Shown here: positions 6,281 through 14,274 of the stretch, one piece after another | How the letters are laid out: the number at the start of each line of letters is the position of its first letter | Position numbering within the stretch: the stretch's first letter is position 1 | Virus record (IMG/VR): IMGVR_UViG_3300044633_003049 | Location: 1 to 64,000 of that record | From: a virus | Reading direction: 5' to 3' (one strand) | Length of the DNA stretch: 64,000 bases | Made by a program: the position numbers and the translations under genes | Notes under the pieces: generated by a model | Seen by the model: only the letters and a program-made list of their open reading frames with translations | Database searches by the model: none | Told to the model about the DNA's origin: nothing

Positions 6281-7513
6281 TTATTTTTTTAACTTTTTAA
6301 GTTTGTCTATTCTTTTAATAACTTCTTTAGCAATCTCAACTCCTTCGTTTACAGTAGGTTTTTTGGTGATGTCATATTGTTTAACGTTAGCAAGTTTCAA
6401 TGTCTCAATTGGTTTATATTTAGTCATTATAGTATCTCTTAATTCATCTAACGCTTCAATCAATGAGGTTTTAATTGGTAAACTATCCATAACCGTCATT
6501 TTATCATCAAATTGAGTTCCTGGTTCTAATTCTGCTGTCTTTCTGATTGTAAGTTCTTTGTCCAATGTTAAACCATTAACCCATCTATCTTCTTTAAGTT
6601 TTCTACCGAATTTAGTTTGGAACTTAACGGTCCATCGATATTGATTATCAAGCATCGTTCCTTTAATTGATAAGTCCATTCTAACTGTTACATCCAAGTT
6701 CTCCTCATCAAAACCATATGCGTCCAACATATATGATGCGGTTTTACCCACGTATCTCTTACTGTTCTTCTTCGTCTCCTCCCAATTCATATAGTTTTGG
6801 TTGAACTGACGAGCCAAGTGATATGATTTAAATTCATCTTCTAATTTCTTACCACTAATTCTTGCCGTTACAAACTTTAAGAACTGAGTTGATGATAAAT
6901 AAGAATTGAATGTGTGTGTTTGATAATTGATTTGATCATTATCAACTCTACCATATCTATTTAAGTGTTTTCTATCTCTTGATTTAACCTCAGGAATACT
7001 CAATCTTTCTAAACGAGCCGATACTTCAGGATTACCTAAGTATTCTTCAACCAAACGATTTAATTCAATCTTAATCTTTGTTGTTGCTGGTTTATTAACT
7101 CCAGAATGTTGATAAGATGTTCCAACCTGAGCATTTCTTGGTGGGTATTTAAGTTTCTTTCCTGAAACCAATTCAGGTTCTTTACCAAATTTGTCAGTTA
7201 AAGAATCTAACCATTCTTGATTAGCTTCCTTAAATGCCTCTAACTCGACCCCATCTAAAGGAACCCAAATACGTTCTTCACCTGCCACAAGTTCTTTTTT
7301 CTTCTTACCTGTGTTAGGATCTTCAGTAGTGTTTATTTTATTAAGTTGAAACCCGTCAGGTATTTCAGATGTATTTCCGTCTTTAAAAATTGGTCTGAAC
7401 GCAACAACTTTATCAGATGTGTCTTGAGTCCCTTTTGGATTATAGGCCATTTCATCTACATCAGATTGTTCTTGTAATTGAACTAATAAATCTTTCTTTG
7501 ATATTTCTTTCAT
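6281..7513 (-). CDS. large hypothetical phage protein, 410 aa
   Basis: A soluble 410-residue protein without signal or membrane segment. The N-terminus (MKEISKKDLLVQLQEQ) is helical, and a Thr/Lys-rich middle and an alternating beta-rich region (about residues 255-345) follow. The C-terminus is a lysine-rich amphipathic helix. No domain is recognised. Its size, the TATTTATA motif 21 nt upstream and the strong terminator behind it suggest a virion-associated product, which is inference. Confidence 0.65.
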   Translation of the reverse strand: MKEISKKDLLVQLQEQSDVDEMAYNPKGTQDTSDKVVAFRPIFKDGNTSEIPDGFQLNKINTTEDPNTGKKKKELVAGEERIWVPLDGVELEAFKEANQEWLDSLTDKFGKEPELVSGKKLKYPPRNAQVGTSYQHSGVNKPATTKIKIELNRLVEEYLGNPEVSARLERLSIPEVKSRDRKHLNRYGRVDNDQINYQTHTFNSYLSSTQFLKFVTARISGKKLEDEFKSYHLARQFNQNYMNWEETKKNSKRYVGKTASYMLDAYGFDEENLDVTVRMDLSIKGTMLDNQYRWTVKFQTKFGRKLKEDRWVNGLTLDKELTIRKTAELEPGTQFDDKMTVMDSLPIKTSLIEALDELRDTIMTKYKPIETLKLANVKQYDITKKPTVNEGVEIAKEVIKRIDKLKKLKK

Positions 7514-7534
7514 TTGAGTATACTTCTATGTGTA

Positions 7535-7542
7535 TATAAATA
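7535..7542 (-). promoter_or_regulatory. TATTTATA motif (candidate phage promoter)
   Basis: AGTATTTATATA in transcription direction, 21 nt before the start of the 410-aa gene. Confidence 0.55.
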
Positions 7543-7557
7543 CTCCAATTATTTAAT

Positions 7558-7977
7558 TTAGTTCACGTTCCAAGACGGGTCATTCTTCATTTCTTCCTTT
7601 AAATGGCATTCGATATGGTCCACACCCATTAAGTAATCATAATCAACGTTAGATGTGTCTTTACCACATAAACCACATACCCATGGGTTAGGTACCTTTT
7701 CAGGTTTACCATAGGTATCCCAATATTGTTGTCTAACTTTTGCGCCCAATTGCATATCATTAGGTGTTCCTAAAATATCTTCAGCTGAAATTGTAAGTAA
7801 GGTTGTACGATTTCTCATTGTACTGGTTACATAATCCTCTTCTATGTTTGAGGTTTTATTATAACATTCTTTACAACATTGACCAGCACCTTCTACATAA
7901 CCATATCTATGGTCTATGTGTGTGTTAATGTCTACATTAGTTTCTTTTCCACAAAGGATACAAATTTCGTTTGGCAT
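7558..7977 (-). CDS. zinc-ribbon/HNH-like cysteine-rich protein, 139 aa
   Basis: Two Cys-x2-Cys-Gly knuckles, CILCGKETNVD at residues 6-16 and CGLCGKDTSNVDYD near residue 101, are each followed by a His/Cys cluster (HIDHRYGYVEGAGQCCKECY; VDHIECHL). The arrangement predicts two zinc sites. The DHR...G and DHIECH pieces recall treble-clef HNH-like folds, but a complete HNH catalytic triad is not evident. It is probably a nucleic-acid-binding protein of unknown role. Confidence 0.65.
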   Translation of the reverse strand: MPNEICILCGKETNVDINTHIDHRYGYVEGAGQCCKECYNKTSNIEEDYVTSTMRNRTTLLTISAEDILGTPNDMQLGAKVRQQYWDTYGKPEKVPNPWVCGLCGKDTSNVDYDYLMGVDHIECHLKEEMKNDPSWNVN

Positions 7978-8042
7978 AAATTAAGTTTTAGAATACTAAT
8001 TTACATAATATATTTGATAAATCAAAAGAAAATTAAGAAATG

Positions 8043-9509
8043 TTACGATACTGTTTTGGCTATTTTGTTAGCTTGTAAAGCTATCGAATTTACTGATTTC
8101 TCGTAATCAGGTCCGGCATACCTTAAACCGGAATGGTTTACAAAGTTACTAACTAAATCATTGGCCGTTTTACCCTTACCTAAGTAACTTTTTGCAATTA
8201 AATTATAATACGTGTTAATCCCCGATTGGACATCGTTATGAAAAACATTACCACCATTGTCAGTATTTCCCACATTAAATGGATTACGTGTCTTAATTGG
8301 TCTACTATTTGGGTTATTGTTACCAATACCACCTTCTGTTGCTAATTGTGCTAACGCCAATTCCGCAGGTACAAATTTTTGATACCTATCAAATGCTTGT
8401 TTTGCTGCTGTGGCCATCATTGTACCTGTGATGTTTAGTAAGTTAGGTTTTCTCGTATCTATAAATCTTTGACAAATTTTACCATATTTTTCAACACCTT
8501 CTGATTTAGTTAAATCCAAATCAGTAAATTGATTACCTCCACCTGTTACTACTTTATCAATATATTGTTTTAATTGTTCGGATGTAATGTTTTTTTCTTT
8601 CAATAACTCCAATAATTTTGTTAACATTTCAGGACTAGCATTAACATTTCTAACTGTCGAACCACCCGATGTTGCTTTGATACCATTATTATCAATATAA
8701 TCAATTGGGTCAACTAGTTGACCATCTTTATAAAGTTCAAAATGTAAATGAGCACCATTTGAACGTCCTCTACCTTCTTCTGCAGTTTGGTCACCTCCAC
8801 TCCTTGCAACAAGTTGACCTTGGGTTATGCTATCTCCGTTTTGAACTAACAATTCTTTTAAATGACAAAATCTACTCTTAAAACCATTTCCGTGGTCAAT
8901 AAATAACGTTCCTCCACATGCATCATTCCTTATGGCTGCATCAATAACCTTACCACTTGCGGGTGATTTAACATCACTGTTTGATGTGGCGGCTAAATCA
9001 ACACCTGGATGGTTACGAGCACCTCTTTGACCAAAACTAGAATTGATTGAGGTTGAACTTAATGGTGAGTCTAATAAAGCCTCCATTAAACTTTTTATCG
9101 TAATTTTTGATTCATTAGTTGATTGAATTTGATTATCGTCAATGAATTTTGACACCGCACTTGAAGTTTCGGGTCCAAATAACCCGTCCACACCATGTTT
9201 TGGTAAATCGTAACTAAGTAACATTAAACCTATTTGCATCGATTCAACTTCCTTTTGATAAGTCATTGAACCTAAACTTTGTTGTTTTAATCCTCCATTT
9301 TCTATCGATTTTTGGATGGTATTATAAAAATCTTGAACGTCATTAGAAACTAAATCCGCTTTGGTAGGGTCGTCTATTTTAGATACTGGATTGGGTGAAG
9401 AGTCACCTTGTAAAAGTTTATCTAATAACTCATCTTCAAATAAAACCTTTTTACCATACGTTATGGTATGTATTCTATCAATTTCTTCCTGTAAGGTTCT
9501 TTTCTTCAT
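8043..9509 (-). CDS. modular peptidoglycan hydrolase (PG-binding + M23 + glucosaminidase-like)
   Basis: A 488-residue protein. Residues 1-32 form a short helical tag (MKKRTLQEEIDRIHTITYGK). Residues 85-130 form a PG_binding_1-like repeat (HGVDGLFGPETSSAVSKF). Residues 155-275 are an M23 zinc endopeptidase with ligands His167 and Asp171 (NHPGVDLA) and His256 in HLHF. Residues 340-488 are a lysozyme/glucosaminidase-like domain with a candidate acid Glu392 (LATEGGIGN) and NPFNVGNT. Together they would cut both peptide cross-links and glycan strands. No signal peptide is seen, so it is either a virion-borne or tail-associated lysin or a holin-dependent endolysin. Confidence 0.9.
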   Translation of the reverse strand: MKKRTLQEEIDRIHTITYGKKVLFEDELLDKLLQGDSSPNPVSKIDDPTKADLVSNDVQDFYNTIQKSIENGGLKQQSLGSMTYQKEVESMQIGLMLLSYDLPKHGVDGLFGPETSSAVSKFIDDNQIQSTNESKITIKSLMEALLDSPLSSTSINSSFGQRGARNHPGVDLAATSNSDVKSPASGKVIDAAIRNDACGGTLFIDHGNGFKSRFCHLKELLVQNGDSITQGQLVARSGGDQTAEEGRGRSNGAHLHFELYKDGQLVDPIDYIDNNGIKATSGGSTVRNVNASPEMLTKLLELLKEKNITSEQLKQYIDKVVTGGGNQFTDLDLTKSEGVEKYGKICQRFIDTRKPNLLNITGTMMATAAKQAFDRYQKFVPAELALAQLATEGGIGNNNPNSRPIKTRNPFNVGNTDNGGNVFHNDVQSGINTYYNLIAKSYLGKGKTANDLVSNFVNHSGLRYAGPDYEKSVNSIALQANKIAKTVS

Positions 9510-9514
9510 ACGAA

Positions 9515-9522
9515 TATAAATA
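9515..9522 (-). promoter_or_regulatory. TATTTATA motif (candidate phage promoter)
   Basis: ATATTTATA in transcription direction, 5 nt before the start of the peptidoglycan hydrolase gene, within a 28-nt intergenic gap. Confidence 0.45.
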
Positions 9523-9537
9523 TCCTAAATAGTCGTT

Positions 9538-9699
9538 TTATCCTATGTTTTTCTTATCGTCCTCGTCAAATTTACCAAATAGGTCGTCTCCCTTGTAATC
9601 AGGATGATTCTCTTTCATATAATCAATACCTCTAACCCAAAAGAAAGAGACTATTGCCGCTAAAACAAAACTACATCCAATACCAATTACGTATCCCAT
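9538..9699 (-). CDS. small single-pass membrane protein, 53 aa
   Basis: MGYVIGIGCSFVLAAIVSFF forms one transmembrane segment (residues 2-22), followed by a charged, Asp/Lys-rich tail of about 30 residues. Proteins of this type are frequent in phage accessory regions. It lies just upstream of the peptidoglycan hydrolase in transcript order. That makes a holin or spanin-like role conceivable, but one TM segment with a short acidic tail is not diagnostic. Confidence 0.65.
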   Translation of the reverse strand: MGYVIGIGCSFVLAAIVSFFWVRGIDYMKENHPDYKGDDLFGKFDEDDKKNIG

Positions 9700-9702
9700 A
9701 AC

Positions 9703-10386
9703 TTATTTAATTAATTTTTTAAAATTACTTTTAAATTCCTTTTCGTACACTTTTAGTTCCTTTGTGTTCAATCCATTATATAATCCTGTTGACATGAACG
9801 CTTGAATCTCATCGTCGATAATTTTCTTATCATTAACATAACCCATCTTAATGAGTTTCTTCTTCAACTTATCGTAATGAGTTGGTTTAATATTACCAAT
9901 CAGTTCATTTACCTTTTTCTTATAATCTTTGTTGGTAAAATATAGTCCATGAGCAATTTCGTGATTCATAGTTCCTTTATCTTTAGAACTTGCACCAATC
10001 AAATACCAATCACATCTTGTTCCATTATTTTTATTTTGTGAATCAATTGCACAATAATAATAAATGTCATTCATTATTACATCATACTCGGTTTCTTTAT
10101 AAAACGCATCAACTCCTCCGTCCAATATATTTGATGGGATATTATAACCAGCCCAATCATCGGGATATGTAAATGTTCTTTTCTTCCACATATCTTTATA
10201 ATGTCTCATATATTCCATCCAAGTAAAACGTTTACCTCTAAACTTTTTATATGGTGATTCATAATATTCTTGATAACGACAGAATAACATTGCACGATCA
10301 TAATCATCATCAATTTGGGCACAATATATTTGTGGAACAATCTCTTTAACCACACCTTTAACTAAAGGATGTTTAATTTTTTTCAT
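9703..10386 (-). CDS. HExxH-type zinc metallopeptidase-like phage protein
   Basis: A 227-residue protein from MKKIKHPLVKG. The central motif MNHEIAHGLYFTN gives HEIAH, the zinc-binding helix of gluzincin-type peptidases, and an acidic DDEIQAF about 45 residues later may supply the third ligand. The family is common in large phages, where it is often misnamed. Its substrate is unknown. The start at 10386 is preferred over one six codons upstream because homologue-like sequence begins at MKKI. It overlaps the preceding gene by 14 nt. Confidence 0.75.
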   Translation of the reverse strand: MKKIKHPLVKGVVKEIVPQIYCAQIDDDYDRAMLFCRYQEYYESPYKKFRGKRFTWMEYMRHYKDMWKKRTFTYPDDWAGYNIPSNILDGGVDAFYKETEYDVIMNDIYYYCAIDSQNKNNGTRCDWYLIGASSKDKGTMNHEIAHGLYFTNKDYKKKVNELIGNIKPTHYDKLKKKLIKMGYVNDKKIIDDEIQAFMSTGLYNGLNTKELKVYEKEFKSNFKKLIK

Positions 10387-10591
10387 ACCTTTTATTTTTA
10401 ACAAACCAAATTATATGTGTTATTAATATAGCTAAATTAACAAACATCGTTGGGTTATTTGATATAAAATAACCATAACATATCCACATAACACAAGCAA
10501 CACTATTCATCAATCTTAATTTCCACATTGTTTTAAATGTCATAGACACTAACACAACTACTGACGACATCCAACCCAATAGTTCAATCAT
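10373..10591 (-). CDS. small YgjV/SemiSWEET-like membrane protein, 72 aa
   Basis: Three hydrophobic segments (about residues 4-19, 26-43 and 48-64) with the pattern GWMSSVVVLVSMTFKTMWKLR and VACVMWICYGY resemble half-SWEET/YgjV-type three-helix membrane proteins. The role in phages is unknown. Its start overlaps the 33-aa gene by 8 nt, and its end overlaps the metallopeptidase-like gene. Confidence 0.7.
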   Translation of the reverse strand: MIELLGWMSSVVVLVSMTFKTMWKLRLMNSVACVMWICYGYFISNNPTMFVNLAILITHIIWFVKNKRYEKN

Positions 10592-10685
10592 CTTTAATTT
10601 TATTAATTTGTCTAAGCATATTTACTAACGAAAAAACGGATAATGTTGCAAATGCAACGTAACCGATTATAATTAACATTTCCAT
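10584..10685 (-). CDS. tiny membrane protein, 33 aa
   Basis: MEMLIIIGYVAFATLSVFSL forms one transmembrane helix followed by a short basic tail. It is supported by its tight fit: the stop overlaps the next start by 8 nt, and it fills the only gap between two genes. Function unknown. Confidence 0.5.
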   Translation of the reverse strand: MEMLIIIGYVAFATLSVFSLVNMLRQINKIKDD

Positions 10686-10702
10686 ATTATTTAATTTTTA
10701 AT

Positions 10703-11317
10703 TTATAAACAACTTTTTAATATCTCATAACATAGGTCTTCTGGTATCTTACTTCTTTCATAAGCATTAGCTCTACCTTGTGTGCCAGTTCTTGATCCTC
10801 TTGGTGCCGCAACGTGACAAGGGTCACCATTCTTACACATCTTACGAGGAACCCACACATCACTGTTAGTCCATATGTCTGTTGGTTTCATACGTTCATC
10901 ACCATATTGACAATAGGTAACCGTTTGGCGTTTCAAATTTTGAACCAAATCCATTTTACGAAGTAATCCTCGTGGATTTTCCATAAACCAATGTTGGGGT
11001 TTATAGTGGTCAATAATCTCTAACGTTTTCTTTACGAGTTCTATACCTAATCGAGCGGTATCTGTATTAGGGATATAAGCCCCTTTACCACCTGTCCAAT
11101 GGTGACCAATTGCGGCAACGCTAAACCCAGTACAGGGTGGTGATGCCCATATTACATCTGGTTTAAATGGAACTTTCTTATAATCAAAATCTAATATACT
11201 AACCGCGTAGTTAATACCTTCAAAGTCAATAAGGTCGGAAGAAAAAACTTCCATACCAAGTTTTTCGGCAATTTTACCTACTGAACGACTTCCCGCAAAT
11301 AATTCTAATACCTTCAT
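10703..11317 (-). CDS. short C5 cytosine-methyltransferase-like protein
   Basis: A 204-residue protein with the C5 cytosine methyltransferase core: motif I LELFAGSRSVG (residues 4-14), motif IV SPPCTGFS with the catalytic Cys62, and the ENPRG block (motif VI). It lacks the target-recognition domain of full-length enzymes (usually over 300 residues), so its specificity or even DNA activity is uncertain. Such short forms are common in phages. It is the last gene after the IscU-ferredoxin-IscA set and has the TTATATTATA motif 3 nt upstream. Confidence 0.75.
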   Translation of the reverse strand: MKVLELFAGSRSVGKIAEKLGMEVFSSDLIDFEGINYAVSILDFDYKKVPFKPDVIWASPPCTGFSVAAIGHHWTGGKGAYIPNTDTARLGIELVKKTLEIIDHYKPQHWFMENPRGLLRKMDLVQNLKRQTVTYCQYGDERMKPTDIWTNSDVWVPRKMCKNGDPCHVAAPRGSRTGTQGRANAYERSKIPEDLCYEILKSCL

Positions 11318-11320
11318 AGG

Positions 11321-11330
11321 TATAATATAA
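11321..11330 (-). promoter_or_regulatory. TTATATTATA motif (candidate second promoter class)
   Basis: Exact TTATATTATA in transcription direction, 3 nt before the start of the short C5 methyltransferase gene. Confidence 0.45.
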
Positions 11331-11353
11331 TAAAAATAAATGAAAAATAAAAA

Positions 11354-11683
11354 TTAGAGAGCAAAACTTTCTCCACATCCGCAAGTGCGGCTCGCCGACG
11401 GATTAATCCAATTAAAACCCCTTCCGTTTAATCCATCAGAATAATCTAATTCAGTGCCATATAGATATAAAAGTGATTTTTTATCTATAATCACCCTCAA
11501 TACGTTTAAATCAACGACTTCATCCATATCTGTTACATTATCGTCAAAATCCATAGCGTAAGATAAACCACTACATCCACCTCCTTTAACTCCAACACGA
11601 AGAAAATGGGTGTCAGGTGTTATTCCTTTTTCCGTCATCAACTCAACAACGTGTTCAAGTGCTTTGTCCGAAACTGTAACCAT
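11354..11683 (-). CDS. iscA: A-type iron-sulfur carrier (IscA/ErpA family)
   Basis: 109 residues, the usual size. The three conserved cysteines are present: Cys37 in GGGCSGLSY and Cys101/Cys103 in the terminal CGCGESF. A-type carriers hold an iron or Fe-S cluster and pass it to apo-proteins. It follows the ferredoxin gene by 1 nt and IscU by one gene, so the three form an assembly-and-delivery module. Start MVTVSDKALEHV fits the family. Confidence 0.93.
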   Translation of the reverse strand: MVTVSDKALEHVVELMTEKGITPDTHFLRVGVKGGGCSGLSYAMDFDDNVTDMDEVVDLNVLRVIIDKKSLLYLYGTELDYSDGLNGRGFNWINPSASRTCGCGESFAL

Positions 11684-11684
11684 T

Positions 11685-11993
11685 TTAATTGTATTTTAAA
11701 CCAAAGAACTCGTAATTTTTATGAACGTATTCTTCTTCGCCAGCCTTAATTGCTAAATCTTCATCTTCATAGATAGCGCTAACAGGACACTCAGGAACAC
11801 ATGCACCACAATTGATACAAGTGTCAGGGTTTATATAAAGTTGTCCACCAGGGAACGCATCTTTACCTTGTTCACCCACTTCTGAACCTGAACCTTCAAC
11901 ATTTATTGGTCCGTGAATACAATCAACCGGACATGCATTTGCACATGCGGTATCCATACAATCAACACAACTACTTCCAATAATAAAACTCAT
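11685..11993 (-). CDS. ferredoxin in the iron-sulfur module
   Basis: A 102-residue two-cluster ferredoxin: CVDCMDTACANACPVDC (residues 9-25) and CINCGACVPECP. It is clearly paralogous to the ferredoxin at 3.6-3.9 kb but with alanine-rich spacing between its first cysteines. Standing between IscU and IscA, it most likely supplies electrons for cluster formation, the job of Fdx in bacterial isc operons, although those are usually [2Fe-2S] proteins. The gap to IscU is 13 nt. Confidence 0.92.
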   Translation of the reverse strand: MSFIIGSSCVDCMDTACANACPVDCIHGPINVEGSGSEVGEQGKDAFPGGQLYINPDTCINCGACVPECPVSAIYEDEDLAIKAGEEEYVHKNYEFFGLKYN

Positions 11994-12006
11994 AATTTAT
12001 TTTTTT

Positions 12007-12417
12007 TTATACATGTGAAGCGTCAAAGATTATTTCCTCTAATCCTTGTTTCTTCCTATAATCGTTTATTGCAGATTTAATAGCGTCCTCAGCTAAAACT
12101 GAACAGTGAATCTTAACCGGTGGTAGATTTAATTCTTCCACTAAATCCATATTATCAATTGTCAATGCCACATCGACGCTCTTTCCTTTTAACCATTCAG
12201 TTGCTACAGATGAAGATGCAATTGCTGAACCACATCCAAATGTTTTGAATTTTGCATCAACAATAATATTATCAATTACTTCTATTTGTAATCTCATCAC
12301 ATCACCACACTCGGGAGCCCCAACCAATCCGGTACCTACGTTTGATTTGGACTTATCTAATGTCCCCACATTTTGTGGATTGGAATAATGATCTAAAACT
12401 TTTTCTGAATACGCCAT
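12007..12417 (-). CDS. iscU: iron-sulfur cluster scaffold IscU
   Basis: A 136-residue IscU scaffold with all three cluster cysteines: Cys37 in APECGD (with Asp39), Cys62 in FGCGSA and Cys105 in HCSV. LPPVK (residues 98-102) is the peptide the HscA chaperone recognises in bacterial IscU. It assembles clusters from sulfur delivered by a cysteine desulfurase. No desulfurase, HscA or HscB is in the window, so it presumably plugs into host machinery. It is first in the IscU-ferredoxin-IscA order. Confidence 0.95.
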   Translation of the reverse strand: MAYSEKVLDHYSNPQNVGTLDKSKSNVGTGLVGAPECGDVMRLQIEVIDNIIVDAKFKTFGCGSAIASSSVATEWLKGKSVDVALTIDNMDLVEELNLPPVKIHCSVLAEDAIKSAINDYRKKQGLEEIIFDASHV

Positions 12418-12440
12418 ATTAGTTGTTTATATGATAAATA

Positions 12441-12581
12441 TCATCTTTTCTTTTTAAATAAATCTGATAATTTATTACCTGGTTTAGTTATTCTACCGTT
12501 GTCATCCATAAATGGTGCTCTCCACATTTCAAATGCCATCCAAAGTATTGTTCCGACAATACCAATTATAAAATAAATCAT
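12441..12581 (-). CDS. small single-pass membrane protein, 46 aa
   Basis: MIYFIIGIVGTILWMAFEMW forms one transmembrane helix, followed by a short basic tail ending KKKR. Its ATG overlaps the stop of the gene upstream in the ATGA arrangement (12578-12581), good evidence that it is translated. Function unknown. Confidence 0.6.
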   Translation of the reverse strand: MIYFIIGIVGTILWMAFEMWRAPFMDDNGRITKPGNKLSDLFKKKR

Positions 12582-12889
12582 ATTTCAATAGTTTTAGATT
12601 TCCATATTTGCCACCATCGTCTTTTAGGTGCTGGTAAACATTGGGAGAATGGGTTATCACCAAATGAAACTCTATCCAAGTATTTTACAGATATCATATT
12701 CATGAACACCTCTTGGTATTCTTCAGGAATCGTATCAAAATCGGCTTCAATTTTAACTGTCATAGGTATGGTACCATCTTCGGGTGTTGTTAAATAAAGT
12801 ACTTGATAAGTTGTTACCATTCTAGACGACTTCATTTCCATATTATTACCACTACCTAAGTTAATTTCTGTGTCTTTATTCTGTTTCAT
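12578..12889 (-). CDS. hypothetical protein, 103 aa
   Basis: A soluble protein with an alpha/beta middle (TTYQVLYLTTPEDGTIPMTVKI) and a Trp-rich basic C-terminus (KRRWWQIWKSK). No family is recognised. It overlaps both neighbours (14 nt upstream, 4 nt downstream), so it is translationally coupled in a short operon of small genes. Confidence 0.6.
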   Translation of the reverse strand: MKQNKDTEINLGSGNNMEMKSSRMVTTYQVLYLTTPEDGTIPMTVKIEADFDTIPEEYQEVFMNMISVKYLDRVSFGDNPFSQCLPAPKRRWWQIWKSKTIEI

Positions 12890-13187
12890 GTGATTTATAT
12901 TTCATTGCATTATTATAAACATTAAGAAAATTTTCTTTTAGGTATTCCCACGTCAACTTGTCTCTACCTAATTCAACATTTAAAATAAAATGTTCATCTC
13001 TTAAACTATCGTATTTAATTTTAATTGAATCATTTTGTAATTTAAAGTATGATACGCTATCAATTAATATTTGTCTTTCCGAAGTTACACTTCTATTAAT
13101 AACTGACGCCGATGCTAATGTGATTAACGCAAATAAAACTAATGATAATCTTAACCACCAATTTTCTGATTTATTTATTATTCCCAT
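12876..13187 (-). CDS. membrane-anchored coiled-coil protein, 103 aa
   Basis: A basic N-terminus, one transmembrane helix (about residues 12-28) and then a long heptad-patterned helix to the C-terminus. It resembles signal-anchor proteins such as o-spanin or i-spanin partners in topology only. No spanin pair could be identified. It sits between two small hypothetical genes. Confidence 0.55.
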   Translation of the reverse strand: MGIINKSENWWLRLSLVLFALITLASASVINRSVTSERQILIDSVSYFKLQNDSIKIKYDSLRDEHFILNVELGRDKLTWEYLKENFLNVYNNAMKYKSHETE

Positions 13188-13190
13188 ATT

Positions 13191-13481
13191 TTATTGTTCT
13201 TGTAACTCAATCATTTTATTAGTAATCTCTTCTTCAGTAACTTCCATAATATTAGTTGATGTAACAACTTCATTATTAAAAATTTCCGCCATATCATATA
13301 AATTACTTTCATTTAAAAATATATGTCCTTGAACAACACTAATTCCATGTCCATTTTTAAATTCCATTCTTGCTATTTTTCCAGTACCTGAAGGATGTTC
13401 TTCAAATACTAAATCTTTAAATGTTTTCATATTATCGTAATATAATTTGTTTGCAAATGCTATTGTTTGGTAATGATTCAT
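13191..13481 (-). CDS. hypothetical phage protein, 96 aa
   Basis: A small alpha/beta protein: the block MKTFKDLVFEEHPSGTGKIARMEFKNGHGISVV gives a helix then a beta meander. The start at 13481 forms an ATGA overlap with the methyltransferase stop. An internal ATG at codon 18 would give a 79-residue product and also fits. No function is recognised. Confidence 0.6.
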   Translation of the reverse strand: MNHYQTIAFANKLYYDNMKTFKDLVFEEHPSGTGKIARMEFKNGHGISVVQGHIFLNESNLYDMAEIFNNEVVTSTNIMEVTEEEITNKMIELQEQ

Positions 13482-14095
13482 GATAGAACAATTGTATAAA
13501 ATTTTGATTTACCTGTCCACCCATAATCATCGTATTCCACATATTCAACTTTAAAATCATCTTTTGTTAATTCTCTAATATCATCTTCGGTTACACCATC
13601 GCAATTTTCAACAAGAATTATGATACCATCTTTTGATAAATGTTTTTTAACATCTTTAAAAAATTCTCTATGGAAGTTCATATCTTTGTCTAACGATAAT
13701 AATTTCTCATTGTCAAATCTATAACCTTCAGGTCTTAATGTTTTAAAATGAGGTGGATTACTAATGATAACATCGATATTTGGTTCACCGACTAATTCAT
13801 TAAATCCATTTGATTCAATAAATTTAACATTATCTAAATTATTTAAACTTATTGTTTCATTTATATGTTTAAGATTTTCTCGATTGATGTCGACCAAATA
13901 TAACTCATCACAATAACCCTGTCCAAGTAAATGAAATCCCATAAAACCAGGTCCTGAACACATTTCCATAACTCTACCTTTCTTAATGAATTTTTTTACT
14001 TTTTCACTATCTAAGGCGTTTATACCAAATGTAGTGCCACCACCATCTAAATGTGGTTCGTAAGAAATCTTAATATTGTTTGTTTCAAATACCAT
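13478..14095 (-). CDS. class I SAM-dependent methyltransferase (NPPH type)
   Basis: A 205-residue Rossmann methyltransferase with a glycine-rich SAM loop (EMCSGPGFMGFHLLGQG, about residues 44-60), an acidic strand end (LYLVDINRENL) and ISNPPHF, the (N/D)PP(Y/H) motif of enzymes that methylate amino groups. Close shapes are the RlmG/RsmC/PrmC group (rRNA guanine or protein glutamine), so an RNA or protein nitrogen target is more likely than DNA. The substrate is not determined. The tight overlap with the downstream gene suggests coupling. Confidence 0.78.
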   Translation of the reverse strand: MVFETNNIKISYEPHLDGGGTTFGINALDSEKVKKFIKKGRVMEMCSGPGFMGFHLLGQGYCDELYLVDINRENLKHINETISLNNLDNVKFIESNGFNELVGEPNIDVIISNPPHFKTLRPEGYRFDNEKLLSLDKDMNFHREFFKDVKKHLSKDGIIILVENCDGVTEDDIRELTKDDFKVEYVEYDDYGWTGKSKFYTIVLS

Positions 14096-14097
14096 AA

Positions 14098-14262
14098 TTA
14101 AAATATTTCTTCGGCGATTCCAAGTGCTTCGGCTATGATTAATAAACCACCAGCATCCGTTAAAGACCCGTCAACTAAAGCAACACCCGCACAAATTCTA
14201 AAAAAAGATTTAACTAAACTAATCCAAAAATGTGTCGATGTCTTTGATTCTTTTTCTTGCAT
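14098..14262 (-). CDS. small two-segment membrane protein, 54 aa
   Basis: MQEKESKTSTHFWISLVKSFFRICAG with two short hydrophobic stretches (about residues 18-28 and 38-50) matches a common small phage membrane protein type. It fills the gap between two methyltransferase genes exactly, with 2 nt to the downstream gene. Function unknown. Confidence 0.6.
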   Translation of the reverse strand: MQEKESKTSTHFWISLVKSFFRICAGVALVDGSLTDAGGLLIIAEALGIAEEIF

Positions 14263-14274
14263 AATGTAATATAA

